Numbered from the stretch's first letter, positions 17,186-25,818 are shown. The stretch: DNA of 64,000 nucleotides from JBBRVW01 sp038246545 (GCA_038246545.1 JBBRVW010000025.1:4330-68329), one strand, 5' to 3'. A program made the numbers and translations. Notes: a model not told the origin generated them from the sequence alone.

Positions 17186-17620
17186 ATGCCAGACACGCGC
17201 ACGGCCCGGATCCTCGTCGTCACCGACAAGGCCGCCCCCACCCCGGAGCTGGTCGCCGCGATCGGCGGACGCGCCGCAAGCGGGCCGGCCCAGTTCCGGG
17301 TCGTCGTCCTCAACCCCACGCGTGCCGAGCTGCACCTGCTCCACCCCGAGCGGCATGACAAGGCGGCCGAGGCCGAGCAGGCCCTGCATGCGGCGCTTCC
17401 GGACCTCCAGCTGGCCGCGGGCGGCCCGGTGATCGGTTCCGTGTCGGTGCGTCACGACCCCATGGACGCGGTCGAGGAGGCGGTCTTCAGCGAGCCGATC
17501 GACGAGATCATGCTGGCGGTCCCGGAACACCATCTCGCCACTCGCCTGCACCAGGATCTCCGGCACCGACTGCATCACCTCGGGCTCCCGGTGACCGTGG
17601 TCGCCCCGGTCCCGGTCTAG
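17186..17620 (+). CDS. Small UspA-like protein, first of two tandem paralogues
   Basis: A 144-residue soluble protein: ARILVVTDKAAPTPELVAAI at the start, LHLLHPERHDKA near 50, SVSVRHDPMDAVEEAV near 90 and DEIMLAVPEHHLATRLHQDL near 110. The alternation of beta-strands and helices resembles the universal-stress/HUP fold, though the ATP-binding G-2x-G-9x-G signature is not clear. It shares most of its length with the next gene, so they arose by tandem duplication. ATG 17186 is chosen over an upstream start because the paralogue aligns from there. Function unknown. Confidence 0.7.
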   Translation: MPDTRTARILVVTDKAAPTPELVAAIGGRAASGPAQFRVVVLNPTRAELHLLHPERHDKAAEAEQALHAALPDLQLAAGGPVIGSVSVRHDPMDAVEEAVFSEPIDEIMLAVPEHHLATRLHQDLRHRLHHLGLPVTVVAPVPV

Positions 17621-17723
17621 CCGCGCCGGGTCGGTCGGTCGCCGTCAGCCCGTGGGCCGGTGAGAGGCGGCTTCGTGCGCAGTGGTGGCGTCGGTGGTGC
17701 GGCGCCTCGGTCGCGGTGTCACG

Positions 17724-18176
17724 ATGACCGGGGTGAACACCGTCGTCATCGAGGGCAGACCGCCCAGAGTCCTGGTCGTGACCGACAAGACCGTGGCCAC
17801 GTCGCAGCTCATGGCCGCGATCCGGGACCGCGCCGCCCGCGGACCCGCGCAGTTCCGTCTGCTGGTGCCCAACCCGGCTGCGGCCGAGGTCCACCTCCTC
17901 CACCCCGAACGGCACGACAAGGCCGACGAGGCCGAGCTGGCTCTGCTCGAGGCGCTGCCCGCCATCGAGGCGGCCGCCGGCGGCCACGTCGTCGCCTCGG
18001 TGTCGGTACGCCACGACCCGATGGACGCGATCGAGGCGGTGCTGTTCGACGAGCCGGTCGACGAGATCATCCTGTCGGTGCCGAGCCACAGCGTCACGCG
18101 CTGGCTGCATCAGGACCTGGCGCACCGGCTCCGGCACACCGGGTTGCCGGTCACCGCGGTGGAGGAGCTGCCCTGA
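17724..18176 (+). CDS. Small UspA-like protein, second of two tandem paralogues
   Basis: A 150-residue paralogue of the preceding gene: PRVLVVTDKTVATSQLMAAI, LLHPERHDKADEAEL, SVSVRHDPMDAIEAVLFDEP and HSVTRWLHQDLAHRLRH line up block for block. The ATG at 17724 is preceded by an open stretch with alternative GTG starts up to 42 bp upstream. The two copies differ throughout, so the duplication is not recent. Same UspA-like prediction, same unknown role. Confidence 0.7.
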   Translation: MTGVNTVVIEGRPPRVLVVTDKTVATSQLMAAIRDRAARGPAQFRLLVPNPAAAEVHLLHPERHDKADEAELALLEALPAIEAAAGGHVVASVSVRHDPMDAIEAVLFDEPVDEIILSVPSHSVTRWLHQDLAHRLRHTGLPVTAVEELP

Positions 18177-18313
18177 TCAGCCAGCGGCCGCCACTGAAGC
18201 CGGCACACCCGCCACGGACCGGCCCGCGGACACGCGCATCTGGCCACCCACCGTCGGGCGACATCGTTCGTCAGCTGACGGTGGCGGAGCACCGATGGGC
18301 TCGGGATGTTCGG

Positions 18314-18728
18314 TCAGCGCGGAACTCCGGCGGCTGGCAGACCGCAGCGGGTGAACAGCAGTGACGTGTCGACGGAGCCACCGACCCGATGCCACGGCTG
18401 GGCAAGGAAGTTGCCAGGCGAGATCGTGCCGTCGACCGGTGTCAGCGTCAGCGTGTCGCGGTACAGCGACCAGCCGTAGTCGAACAGCTCCCCGGGCTTG
18501 TTGGCGGCCCCGGTGGGTGCGATGCCACCACCGTCGAGATCCGCCACTCCACCTGCCGATCCTGCACGATCCCGGTGCCGTAGCCCAGGTACAGGCCACG
18601 CCGTTCTGCTGGGTGAAGGCGAACCGGCCGCGGTCGACGAGGAACACCCAGTCACCGAAGTTCTCGGGAGCTACGGATCCCTCCGAATCGTCCCCGGCGA
18701 CGAGCGTCTGCCGGGCGGACGTCGTCAT
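18314..18728 (-). pseudogene. Decayed gene for a conserved actinobacterial protein, two frameshifts
   Basis: The minus strand reads a coherent protein only if the frame is changed twice. It begins SVAPENFGDWVFLVDRGRFA, then near 18610 moves to GYGTGIVQDRQVEWRIS, then near 18540 to DGGGIAPTGAANKPGELFDY and YRDTLTLTPVDGTISPGNF, ending in FTRCGLPAAGVPR. Each junction is explained by one missing base, the first in a run of G. The 5' end seems to be lost at about 18780, where a decayed plus-strand gene begins. I recall similar sequences as uncharacterised actinobacterial proteins but cannot name a family. Decay versus sequencing error is unresolved. Confidence 0.6.
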
Positions 18729-18778
18729 GGCCCACGTCCCGTCCAGCGGGCCGTGCTCACCGGCCTTCGGGGCGCCGA

Positions 18779-19576
18779 GTGCGGCCTCAGGCGCGATGCC
18801 GTCGCAGGACGGCCTCCGACGCGACCCAGCCGGACTGGTCGCCCGACGGGCGCACGATCGCCTTCGAGCACGACCTGCCTGACGACGCCGGGGCCGAGAT
18901 CGCGCTCGTCGGCTCGAACGGCGGGCCGGTGACGCCGCTGTCGAAGGATGTCTGCGTCAACGGGCAGCCCGCCTTCTCGCCGGACGGCGAGCGACTGGCA
19001 TACGAGTCCTATGACTGCGGCACGGACGATGCGCTCTACTCGCGCGACGTGAACGGCAAGGCCATGGATCGCCTCACGCCGGTCGCGTCGCCCGACGGCT
19101 ACACCGACCCGAACTACTCTCCGGACGGCCGACGGCTGTCGTACGTCGAGTACAAGAACGGCATCGAGTTCCAGCAGGCGCTCGTGGTGGCCCGCGCCGA
19201 CGGCAGCCACCCGCGTCGGATGACGCCGTACTCGTTCGACGTGGGGATCAAGCAGGCCTGGTCGCCCAGCGGCCGGCAGCTTGTGTTCACCAAGAACGCC
19301 GACCCGATCAAGGGCGGTCCGCTCGAGGCGGACGTCGCGGTCATCGGTGCAGACGGCAGCGGCCTGCGGGTTCCTACCCATTACCGCGGTGGGCGGCTCA
19401 GCGCCTTCGCCGGCTCGTACTCGCCGAACGGCCGGTGGATCGTCTACCGGCTGCAGAACAACCAGACCGGCCGGTCGGCGATCTGGCGGATGTGGCCGGA
19501 CGGCAGCCACCGGCAGATGATCTTCGAGCGGGAGGGACTGCGGGCCCGCGGCATCGACTGGGGCGCCCCATCCTGA
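18779..19576 (+). pseudogene. 5'-truncated TolB-like PD40 beta-propeller protein
   Basis: 266 codons of PD40 propeller blades: DATQPDWSPDGRTIAFEHD, QPAFSPDGERLAYESYDCG, DPNYSPDGRRLSYVEYKNG, KQAWSPSGRQLVFTKN and GSYSPNGRWIVYRLQNNQ. The family normally starts with a signal peptide and earlier blades; here the frame begins in an Arg-rich out-of-place stretch at a junction with the decayed minus-strand gene, with no Shine-Dalgarno. It is therefore probably a remnant, though a short cytoplasmic product cannot be excluded. The paired truncation suggests one deletion or rearrangement removed both 5' ends. Confidence 0.6.
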
Positions 19577-19677
19577 CCCGGCGAGCCGGACGAGCGCGAC
19601 ATCTCGGGACGCCGGGGCGCCGGACCGCAGGTGGACCTCGTGCGGAAGCCTAGGTATCCGGCGCCCCGCCTACCGGC

Positions 19678-19938
19678 TCAGGCGAGGGACATGAAGACCT
19701 TCTCGAGCTTCTCCCGGTCCACCGCGCCGTCGTCCCCGGCGCGGATGCACTGCTCCAACCCGGCGGCGATGAGCGCGAACCCCGCCTTGTCCAAGGCTCT
19801 CGACACGGCGGCCAGCTGGGTGACGACCTCGGCGCAGTCGCGCTCCTCCTCCAGCATGCGCAGGACGCCAGCCAGCTGGCCCTGCGCGCGCTTGAGCCGG
19901 TTCACCACCGGGCCGACGGTCTCTCGGTCTAGCTCCAC
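19678..19938 (-). CDS. CsoR-family regulator with CstR-type ligand set (persulfide sensor-like)
   Basis: An 86-residue all-helical CsoR/RcnR/FrmR repressor. Aligned with copper CsoR (Cys36, His61, Cys65), it has C35 and C64 but G60 where the copper-binding His should be. Loss of that His with both Cys kept is the feature of CstR, which forms di- or trisulfide links between subunits on meeting persulfides. The neighbours (rhodanese, persulfide dioxygenase fusion, TauE) are those CstR controls in Staphylococcus. GTG start. A matching ATAC-N8-GTAT site lies 19 bp upstream, implying autoregulation. Copper sensing is unlikely without the His. Confidence 0.82.
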   Translation of the reverse strand: MELDRETVGPVVNRLKRAQGQLAGVLRMLEEERDCAEVVTQLAAVSRALDKAGFALIAAGLEQCIRAGDDGAVDREKLEKVFMSLA

Positions 19939-19956
19939 GACGACTACCTTCCCTCG

Positions 19957-19972
19957 ATACGCACCAGGGTAT
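19957..19972. promoter_or_regulatory. CsoR/CstR-type operator upstream of the regulator gene
   Basis: ATAC-GCACCAGG-GTAT, a 16-bp pseudo-palindrome 19 bp before the regulator's GTG. It shares the ATAC-N8-GTAT frame of the two sites at 22176 and 22299. CsoR-family operators are known to be GC tracts flanked by TAC/GTA. Confidence 0.65.
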
Positions 19973-19978
19973 CCATGC

Positions 19979-22150
19979 TCAGTGGCTGAACCGGATCGAC
20001 GGCAGGACCCGGCGCAGCCACGCGGGGCTCGCCCACGCGGCCCGTCCGGTCAGGCGGAGCAGGACCGGCAGCAGCAGCAGGCGGACCAGGGCGGCGTCGA
20101 GCAGGACGGCGACACCGAGGACCACGCCCATCTCCTTGGGCGGCAGTGGCCCGGACAGGGCGAAGGTGAAGAACACGGCCACCATGACACCGGCGGCGGC
20201 GAAGATGACCCGGCCCGAATGCGCGAGCCCGCCGACCATGGCCTCCCGCGGGTCGTTCGACTTCTCCCAGTGCTCCTTGGCGGACGCGAGCAGGAAGACG
20301 GTGTAGTCCATCCCGATGGCGAAGATCATCGCGAAGAAGAAGACCGGCGCCCAGGCGTCGAGATAGCCCTGCGGCTCGAAGCCGAGCAGGCCGGAGCCGT
20401 GACCGTCCTGGAACACCAGCCGGGCGACACCGAACGCCGCCCCGGTGGCCAGCAGGTTGGTCAGCGTCCCGAGGGCGGCGACGAGCGGTGCCTGCAGGAC
20501 GAGCAGCAGCAGCAGGAAGCCGAGCGCGAGGACGACGCCGATGACGAGCGGGGTCTTGTCGGCGAGCAGCCGCTCCAGGTCGTGGTTCTCCGCGGACGGG
20601 CCGCCGACCAGCGTGCCGACGGGGAGGTCGGTGCGGAGCCGGTCGATCGTGTCGCCGAGCGCGGCGTCGGACGGGCCTACGGTCGGCACGGCGGAGAGCA
20701 GGGCGTGGCGGCCACTGCCCTGCACGGGTGGCATCACCGCCGCGATGCCCGGGTCACCGGCGAGCACCGCATTGGCGCGGTCGGCCTGCCCGGCCGGTGC
20801 GACGACCTGCAGGGTCCCGGGCGCGCCGGTGCCGAACGCGTCCTGCACGAGGCCGTAGCCGACCCGACTGGAGTCGGCCTCGGGCACGACCTTGATGGAG
20901 GGCATCCCGGTCCGCAGGCCGAGGACGGGCGCGGCGAGCACGGCGAGGGCGACCGCGGCGAGCAGGCCGTAGCCGACCGGCCGGCGCCAGAGCCGCTGGG
21001 CCCACCGCTCGAACCGGGGTGACCGGTGCTCGCCGGCGTGCACCCCGGGGAGAGCGAGGGCGTCGACGCGGTGCCCGAGCTTGCCCAGGACGGCGGGGAG
21101 AAGGGTGAGGGTGGTGGCCAGGACGAAGGTGACGGCGAGCATGATGCCCAGCGCCATCGAACGGAACGCCGGCGACGGCACGAGCATCACCGCGGACAGT
21201 GACACCAGCACGGTCAGGCCGGAGAAGAGCACGGCCTTGCCCGCGGTGTCCATGGTCTCGGCAACAGCGTCGCGGGACCTCTCGTGCTGCCCGAAGCGAG
21301 CGGCGCGGAACCGAACGACGAGGAACAGGGCGTAGTCGATGCCCAGCGCCAGCGCGAACATCATCGCGAAGTTCATCGCCCAGATGCTGATGTCGCCGAT
21401 CTGCGAGCCGAGGTAGAGCGACCCGGCCGCCGCGACGAGGCCGACGATCGTGAGCATCAGCGGCAGCCCGGCCGCCACCAGCGACCCGAAGGCGAGGACG
21501 AGGATGACCATCGTCACCGGCCAGCTGACGACCTCGCTCTTCATCATCGCCTCGAGGTTCGCTGCGTTGAAGTCGCTCCACAGCGCGGAGGACCCGGTCA
21601 GTGCCACCTCGACCCCGGGGCCGCTGAGGTCGCGCAGCGGGGCCTTGAGGTCGTCGGCGGCGCGCACCATCTCGTTGGTGTTCGCGTCGGCGGCCCCCGC
21701 TTGGACGAGTGCCGTCCGGCCGTCCCGGGAGATGCTGGTGCCCGGTTGCGGCACGACGACCTGCGAAACCCGGTCGTCGGCGCGCAGCAACGCCACGGCC
21801 CGGTCCACGGCGGCCTGGCCGCGACCGGCGGTGACGGTGCCGGAGTCGACGTGGACGACGACCTGCAGCGCGGCGCTGGACAGCCCGGCGAACTCGCGCT
21901 GGACGACATCCCGGGCAGCCACCGACTCCGACCCGGAGGCCTCCCAGCCGGCGCCGGCGAGGGCGTGCTCCACGCGGGGCGCGAACGCGCCGAGGGCGAC
22001 GACGACCAGCAGCCAGGTGACGAAGACGGCGCGGGAGTGGTCGACGGTCCAGCGGCCGAGCCGGCCCAGCGGGCCGACCGCGGCAACAGCCCCGCCGGCG
22101 GCCCGGTTCGGGCGGCTGGCGGTGGAGCGAGTGGGCAGTGCGGTGGTCAC
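19979..22150 (-). CDS. MMPL-family RND transporter
   Basis: A 723-residue MmpL-type exporter with about 12 transmembrane segments and two extracellular domains. Visible are the N-terminal segment SRAVFVTWLLVVVALGAFAP, the core motif ALGIDYALFLVVRFR near 280 and its second-half counterpart AIGMDYTVFLLASAKEH near 620, the Asp-Tyr pairs expected for proton relay. A GTG at 22150 is chosen because the longer frame to 22219 would run through the operator at 22176. Its stop is 6 bp from the regulator's operator. Substrate unknown (lipids, siderophores or small lipophiles in relatives). Its promoter carries the same site as the persulfide genes. Confidence 0.85.
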   Translation of the reverse strand: MTTALPTRSTASRPNRAAGGAVAAVGPLGRLGRWTVDHSRAVFVTWLLVVVALGAFAPRVEHALAGAGWEASGSESVAARDVVQREFAGLSSAALQVVVHVDSGTVTAGRGQAAVDRAVALLRADDRVSQVVVPQPGTSISRDGRTALVQAGAADANTNEMVRAADDLKAPLRDLSGPGVEVALTGSSALWSDFNAANLEAMMKSEVVSWPVTMVILVLAFGSLVAAGLPLMLTIVGLVAAAGSLYLGSQIGDISIWAMNFAMMFALALGIDYALFLVVRFRAARFGQHERSRDAVAETMDTAGKAVLFSGLTVLVSLSAVMLVPSPAFRSMALGIMLAVTFVLATTLTLLPAVLGKLGHRVDALALPGVHAGEHRSPRFERWAQRLWRRPVGYGLLAAVALAVLAAPVLGLRTGMPSIKVVPEADSSRVGYGLVQDAFGTGAPGTLQVVAPAGQADRANAVLAGDPGIAAVMPPVQGSGRHALLSAVPTVGPSDAALGDTIDRLRTDLPVGTLVGGPSAENHDLERLLADKTPLVIGVVLALGFLLLLLVLQAPLVAALGTLTNLLATGAAFGVARLVFQDGHGSGLLGFEPQGYLDAWAPVFFFAMIFAIGMDYTVFLLASAKEHWEKSNDPREAMVGGLAHSGRVIFAAAGVMVAVFFTFALSGPLPPKEMGVVLGVAVLLDAALVRLLLLPVLLRLTGRAAWASPAWLRRVLPSIRFSH

Positions 22151-22175
22151 GAAAGCGTCCTCACAACAGTCGAAG

Positions 22176-22191
22176 ATACGGGTGGGGGTAT
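22176..22191. promoter_or_regulatory. CstR-type operator facing the MMPL gene
   Basis: ATAC-GGGTGGGG-GTAT, 25 bp upstream of the MMPL GTG. It is the exact reverse complement of the site at 22299-22314, so the divergent promoter holds two identical operators in opposite orientation, each nearest one of the two genes. Confidence 0.75.
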
Positions 22192-22298
22192 ATTGAGCCG
22201 TCGGGAAGACGTTCGTCAAATGCCCAGCGGGGTATTGGCTACCTCACATCGGACCGCGGAATCACCGGTCGCCACGCGAGGTTGGGAACGTGGTCCTG

Positions 22299-22314
22299 AT
22301 ACCCCCACCCGTAT
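22299..22314. promoter_or_regulatory. CstR-type operator facing the rhodanese gene
   Basis: ATAC-CCCCACCC-GTAT, 17 bp upstream of the rhodanese GTG. With the copies at 22176 and 19957 it gives a three-site set with consensus ATAC-N8-GTAT and a GC tract in the middle. Confidence 0.75.
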
Positions 22315-22331
22315 CCACGAGGAGAGCGCAC

Positions 22332-22676
22332 GTGTTCCAGCGCACCACCATCGCCGAGACCAGCCTGGACGACTTCGCCGCTGCTCACGCCACGGGCGCG
22401 GTCACCGTCGACGTCCGCGAGCCCCACGAGTACGCCGCGGGTCACGTGCCGGGCGCGGTCAACGTCCCGCTTTCCCAGCTCGGCACCCGCGTCGGGTCGC
22501 TGGCCCGCGACAGCAAGGGCGCGCCGGTGTTCGTCATCTGCGCGTCGGGCAACCGCAGCAAGGCAGGCGCTGGGCTGCTCGTGAAGGGTGGCGTGGACGC
22601 GCGCCCCGTCGCGGGTGGCACCGCCGCCTGGATCAGCGCCGGGCCCTCGAACGTCGCCGGCTCGCGCCGCGGCTGA
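22332..22676 (+). CDS. Single-domain rhodanese (sulfurtransferase)
   Basis: 114 residues forming one rhodanese domain. VTVDVREPHEYAAGHVPGAV near residue 22 is the CH2A-type motif, and CASGNRSKAG near 68 is the active-site loop with the persulfide-forming Cys. GGAGAG precedes the GTG at 22332; a start at 22290 would place the operator inside the gene and is rejected. It lies 16 bp before the persulfide dioxygenase fusion. In cst operons the equivalent protein accepts sulfane sulfur from polysulfides. Confidence 0.88.
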   Translation: MFQRTTIAETSLDDFAAAHATGAVTVDVREPHEYAAGHVPGAVNVPLSQLGTRVGSLARDSKGAPVFVICASGNRSKAGAGLLVKGGVDARPVAGGTAAWISAGPSNVAGSRRG

Positions 22677-22692
22677 GAACGGAGGACACGAG

Positions 22693-24078
22693 ATGACACA
22701 GCTCGACCTGCACATCATCGAGACGCCGTCGCTGGGCGACCGCAGCTACCTGCTCACCGACGGCGACCTCGCCCTCGTGGTCGACCCGCAGCGCGACATC
22801 GACCGGGTCCTCGACCTGGCCGGCGAGCTCAGCGTCCGGATCGTCTCGGTCGCGGAGACGCACGGCCACAACGACTACGTCTCCGGGGGTCTCGAGCTGT
22901 CCCGGGCTGCCGGGGCCGAGTACCGGCTGCCGGTCGCCATGGGCGCCGAGTACCCGCACACGGCCGTCGGCGACGGCGACACCTTCGACGTCGGCGCCCT
23001 GCGCGTGACGGTCCTGCACACCCCGGGCCACACCCACCACCACGTCGCCTACGCCGTCGCCGTCGGTGACGGCCCGGTCGAGGCGGTGCTCACCGGCGGC
23101 TCGATGCTGTTCGGCGCCACCGGGCGCACCGACCTGGTCGGCCCCGAGCACACCGACGAGCTCACCCACGCCCAGTTCCGCTCTGTGCGGCGGCTCGCGA
23201 GTGACCTGCCGCCCGAGGCGCAGGTGCTCCCGACGCACGGGTTCGGCAGCTTCTGCTCGGCCACCCCCACCTCGGGCGACTCGTCCACCGTCGCCGAGCA
23301 GCGCACCAGCAACCCGGCGCTGACCCAGGACGAGCAGTCCTACGTCGACCAGCTGCTCGCCGGGCTGGACGCGTTCCCGGCGTACTACGCGCAGATGGCG
23401 CCGATCAACCAGCGCGGCCCGGCGCCGGTCGACCTCACCCCGCCGGTCGCCGTCGACCCGGCCGAGCTCCGACGACGGCTGGAGGCCGGCGACTGGGTCG
23501 TCGACCTACGGGACCGGACGGCGTTCGCCGCCGGTCACCTCACCGGCAGTCGCAGCTTCGAGCTGAGCACGAACTTCGTCACCTACCTGGGCTGGCTGCT
23601 CCCGTGGGGCGCCCGGTTGACCCTGGTCGGGGAGAGCGAGGAGCGGGTCGCGGACGCCCGCCGCGAGCTGGTGCGCATCGGGGTCGACGAGCTGGCCGGC
23701 GCCGCCGTGGGACCCCTCGACGCGCTGGCGGACGGTCGCCCGCTCCGGTCCTATGTGGTGTCGGACTTCGCCGGGCTTGCCGCCCGCCTGGCCGACGACG
23801 GCGTCGGCCCGGTGCACGTGCTGGACGCCCGACGCAACGACGAGCACCGCGAGGGTCACGTGGCCGGCTCGCTGCACATCCCAGTGCACGAGCTGGCGGC
23901 CCGCCTCGACGAGATCCCCGACGGCGAGGTCTGGGTGTACTGCGGTTCCGGCTACCGCGCCGCCATCGCAGCCTCCCTGCTGGACACCGACGGTCGGACC
24001 GTCGTGCACATCAACGAGGACTACGCTTCGGCCGCGGAGGCCGGGCTCGAGGACAAGCCGGCCACCGCCTCCGGGTGA
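22693..24078 (+). CDS. Persulfide dioxygenase-rhodanese fusion (CstB-like)
   Basis: 461 residues: a metallo-beta-lactamase domain (about 1-225) followed by two rhodanese domains (about 255-355 and 360-455). The iron-site motif reads ETHGHNDYVSGG near 57, with TPGHTHHH near 110. The first rhodanese has no Cys at its loop (LVGESEER) and looks structural; the second has the active loop YCGSGYRAAIA near 417. This layout matches CstB, which oxidises persulfide to sulfite and thiosulfate. GGAGGA precedes the ATG. The stop overlaps the TauE start, so exporter and enzyme are coupled. Confidence 0.85.
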   Translation: MTQLDLHIIETPSLGDRSYLLTDGDLALVVDPQRDIDRVLDLAGELSVRIVSVAETHGHNDYVSGGLELSRAAGAEYRLPVAMGAEYPHTAVGDGDTFDVGALRVTVLHTPGHTHHHVAYAVAVGDGPVEAVLTGGSMLFGATGRTDLVGPEHTDELTHAQFRSVRRLASDLPPEAQVLPTHGFGSFCSATPTSGDSSTVAEQRTSNPALTQDEQSYVDQLLAGLDAFPAYYAQMAPINQRGPAPVDLTPPVAVDPAELRRRLEAGDWVVDLRDRTAFAAGHLTGSRSFELSTNFVTYLGWLLPWGARLTLVGESEERVADARRELVRIGVDELAGAAVGPLDALADGRPLRSYVVSDFAGLAARLADDGVGPVHVLDARRNDEHREGHVAGSLHIPVHELAARLDEIPDGEVWVYCGSGYRAAIAASLLDTDGRTVVHINEDYASAAEAGLEDKPATASG

Positions 24079-24854
24079 GCGTCGTCGCAGGATGTGGGCT
24101 GCTCATCGGCGTCCTGCTCGGCCTGCTCGGCGCCGGCGGCAGCATCCTCGCCGTCCCCGCACTCGTGTACGGCGCCGGCCAGCCGCTGAGCTCCGCGGTG
24201 CCGACCTCGCTGCTCGTCGTCGGCGTCTCCGCCGCGGCCGCCGTCGTGGCGCGGGTGCGGGCCTCGCAGGTGCAGTGGCGCATCGCCGCTGTGGTCGGCG
24301 GGTCCGGCATCCCGGCGGCGTTCGCCGGGACCGCCGTCAACCGGGCACTGAACCCGCGGGTCGTGCTGGTCGGGTTCGCCGTCGTGATGGTCGTCGCGGC
24401 GGTCCGGATGCTGCGGGAGCAGCCTGAGGCCGGCGGCGCCTGCGCGCTCCCGGACGGCGGGGTGAACTGGCGCGGCTGCCTGCCCAAGGCGGTCGGGACC
24501 GGTGTTGCGGTCGGTTTCCTGACCGGTCTGTTCGGTGTCGGGGGCGGGTTTCTCATCGTCCCGGCGCTCGTGCTGCTGCTCGGGCTGCCGATGACGGTCG
24601 CGGTCGGCACGTCTCTGCTGGTCGTGGCCGTGAACTCCGCGGCCGGCCTCGCCGCGCACGCCGGGTCGGCGGACATCGACTACGGGCTGGCGGCCGTGTT
24701 CACCGGCGCGGCGGTGGCCGGGTCACTGCTCGCGGCGCGGGTCGCGGCCCGCCTCCCCGCTGACCGCCTGCGCCGCTGGTTCGCGTGGCTGGTCCTCGCC
24801 GTCGCGGCGTTCGTCGCGGTCCAGGCGCTGGTGAACCCCGGCGCCGGTGCCTGA
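24075..24854 (+). CDS. TauE/SafE-family sulfite/organosulfur exporter
   Basis: 259 residues, about eight transmembrane segments, with the TauE repeat LLGLLGAGGSILAVPALVYG near 15 and again GLFGVGGGFLIVPALVLLLG near 155. The GTG overlaps the upstream stop by 4 bp (GTGA). In cst-like operons the exporter removes sulfite made by the persulfide dioxygenase. It ends 36 bp before a convergent gene. Confidence 0.85.
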   Translation: MSVVAGCGLLIGVLLGLLGAGGSILAVPALVYGAGQPLSSAVPTSLLVVGVSAAAAVVARVRASQVQWRIAAVVGGSGIPAAFAGTAVNRALNPRVVLVGFAVVMVVAAVRMLREQPEAGGACALPDGGVNWRGCLPKAVGTGVAVGFLTGLFGVGGGFLIVPALVLLLGLPMTVAVGTSLLVVAVNSAAGLAAHAGSADIDYGLAAVFTGAAVAGSLLAARVAARLPADRLRRWFAWLVLAVAAFVAVQALVNPGAGA

Positions 24855-24890
24855 CCCTCGACGGGCCGACGCGTCGCGCACAACCGCCGG

Positions 24891-25307
24891 TCAGACGGCG
24901 TTGGTGAACTCCACCTGCCAGCGCAACTCGGACCTGTCCTCTGCATGCCACCACTGCGTGAGGACGCCGGTCTCGCCGCCGGGGAGGATGACCAGACGAC
25001 CGAGGTCGTCGTCATTCGGCCAGCCGTCCTCGAGGCGCACCTGGTCACCGTCACGGACCAGGTACGTCATTGGGCCGGACGCGCCGCGCTCCAGGCCGGC
25101 CCCGGTCGCGACCACGGACCCGTCCTCGTCCCGGATGGTGACCTCGAGCTTCGGCGGGGCGGCGTGCACGAGTACGCGGCCACCGGCCGATCCGCTGTCC
25201 ACCAGGATGCGGGCGAACGACAGCCCGGTGGCGCCAACTTCGGGTATCCAGAGGTCCCACGTCTCATCCTTGTCTGCTCGGTCCCCAGTGACAGGCGCGT
25301 CAACCAC
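24891..25307 (-). CDS. Conserved hypothetical protein, mostly beta
   Basis: A 138-residue soluble protein without signal peptide or membrane segment. It has alternating short strands (ARILVDSGSAGGRVLVHAAP, KLEVTIRDEDGSVVATG) and a conserved-looking end (VLTQWWHAEDRSELRWQVEF). The DNA opposite is poorly coding. I do not recognise a characterised family. It stands alone between two convergent or divergent neighbours. Confidence 0.6.
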   Translation of the reverse strand: MVDAPVTGDRADKDETWDLWIPEVGATGLSFARILVDSGSAGGRVLVHAAPPKLEVTIRDEDGSVVATGAGLERGASGPMTYLVRDGDQVRLEDGWPNDDDLGRLVILPGGETGVLTQWWHAEDRSELRWQVEFTNAV

Positions 25308-25358
25308 CCCGATGCGACCGGGGCAGTCACCCGACGGCCCTGGTAGCGCGACGAGGCG

Positions 25359-25796
25359 TCACTCCTCCGCGGCGACGACGCGGCCGAGGGCCCTGGTGAC
25401 CGTGCGGACCTCGGCGTCGGACAGGTGCCGGCTGAAGTGCTCCTCGATGCCCGCCAGGTAGACGGGCGCGGCCGCGCGCAACCGCGACCGCCCGGCCGGG
25501 GTGATCGCGGCGAACCACGAGCGGCCGTCGTCGGGGTTCGCCTCGCGACCGACCAGGCCGGCCCGCTCCAGCTCGGTGACGACCCGGCTGACCCGCTCGC
25601 GGCTGAGCACCGCGCCGGCCCCGAGCTCGGTCATCCGCAGCCGGCGGCCGGGCGCCGAGTTCAGCACCAGCAGGACGTCGTACCAGGACAGCGGCATCCC
25701 CTGCTCGGCCAGCCGCCGCTCGAGGCGGGGGACGACGGCCGCGTGGGCGCGCAGCAGCGCCGCCCAGGCGCCGACCCGGTCCACCTCAAAGGTCAT
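25359..25796 (-). CDS. MarR-family transcriptional regulator
   Basis: A winged-helix regulator of 145 residues. The recognition region is RMTELGAGAVLSRERVSRVV followed by TELERAGLVGREANPDDGRS (wing), with a long C-terminal dimerisation helix. The ATG at 25796 is preferred to one at 25832, because the latter would begin inside the inverted repeat at 25819-25832; neither has a good Shine-Dalgarno. It is divergent from the azoreductase gene with two palindromes between, the standard plan for a MarR repressor answering to quinone or electrophile stress. Confidence 0.85.
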   Translation of the reverse strand: MTFEVDRVGAWAALLRAHAAVVPRLERRLAEQGMPLSWYDVLLVLNSAPGRRLRMTELGAGAVLSRERVSRVVTELERAGLVGREANPDDGRSWFAAITPAGRSRLRAAAPVYLAGIEEHFSRHLSDAEVRTVTRALGRVVAAEE

Positions 25797-25818
25797 GGCA
25801 GGAGGGTAGCGCAGGAAT

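Noticed and set aside
18269..18280. Palindrome CGTCAGCTGACG
   Set aside because: Only 12 bp, lies downstream of two genes rather than at a promoter, and has no partner copy.
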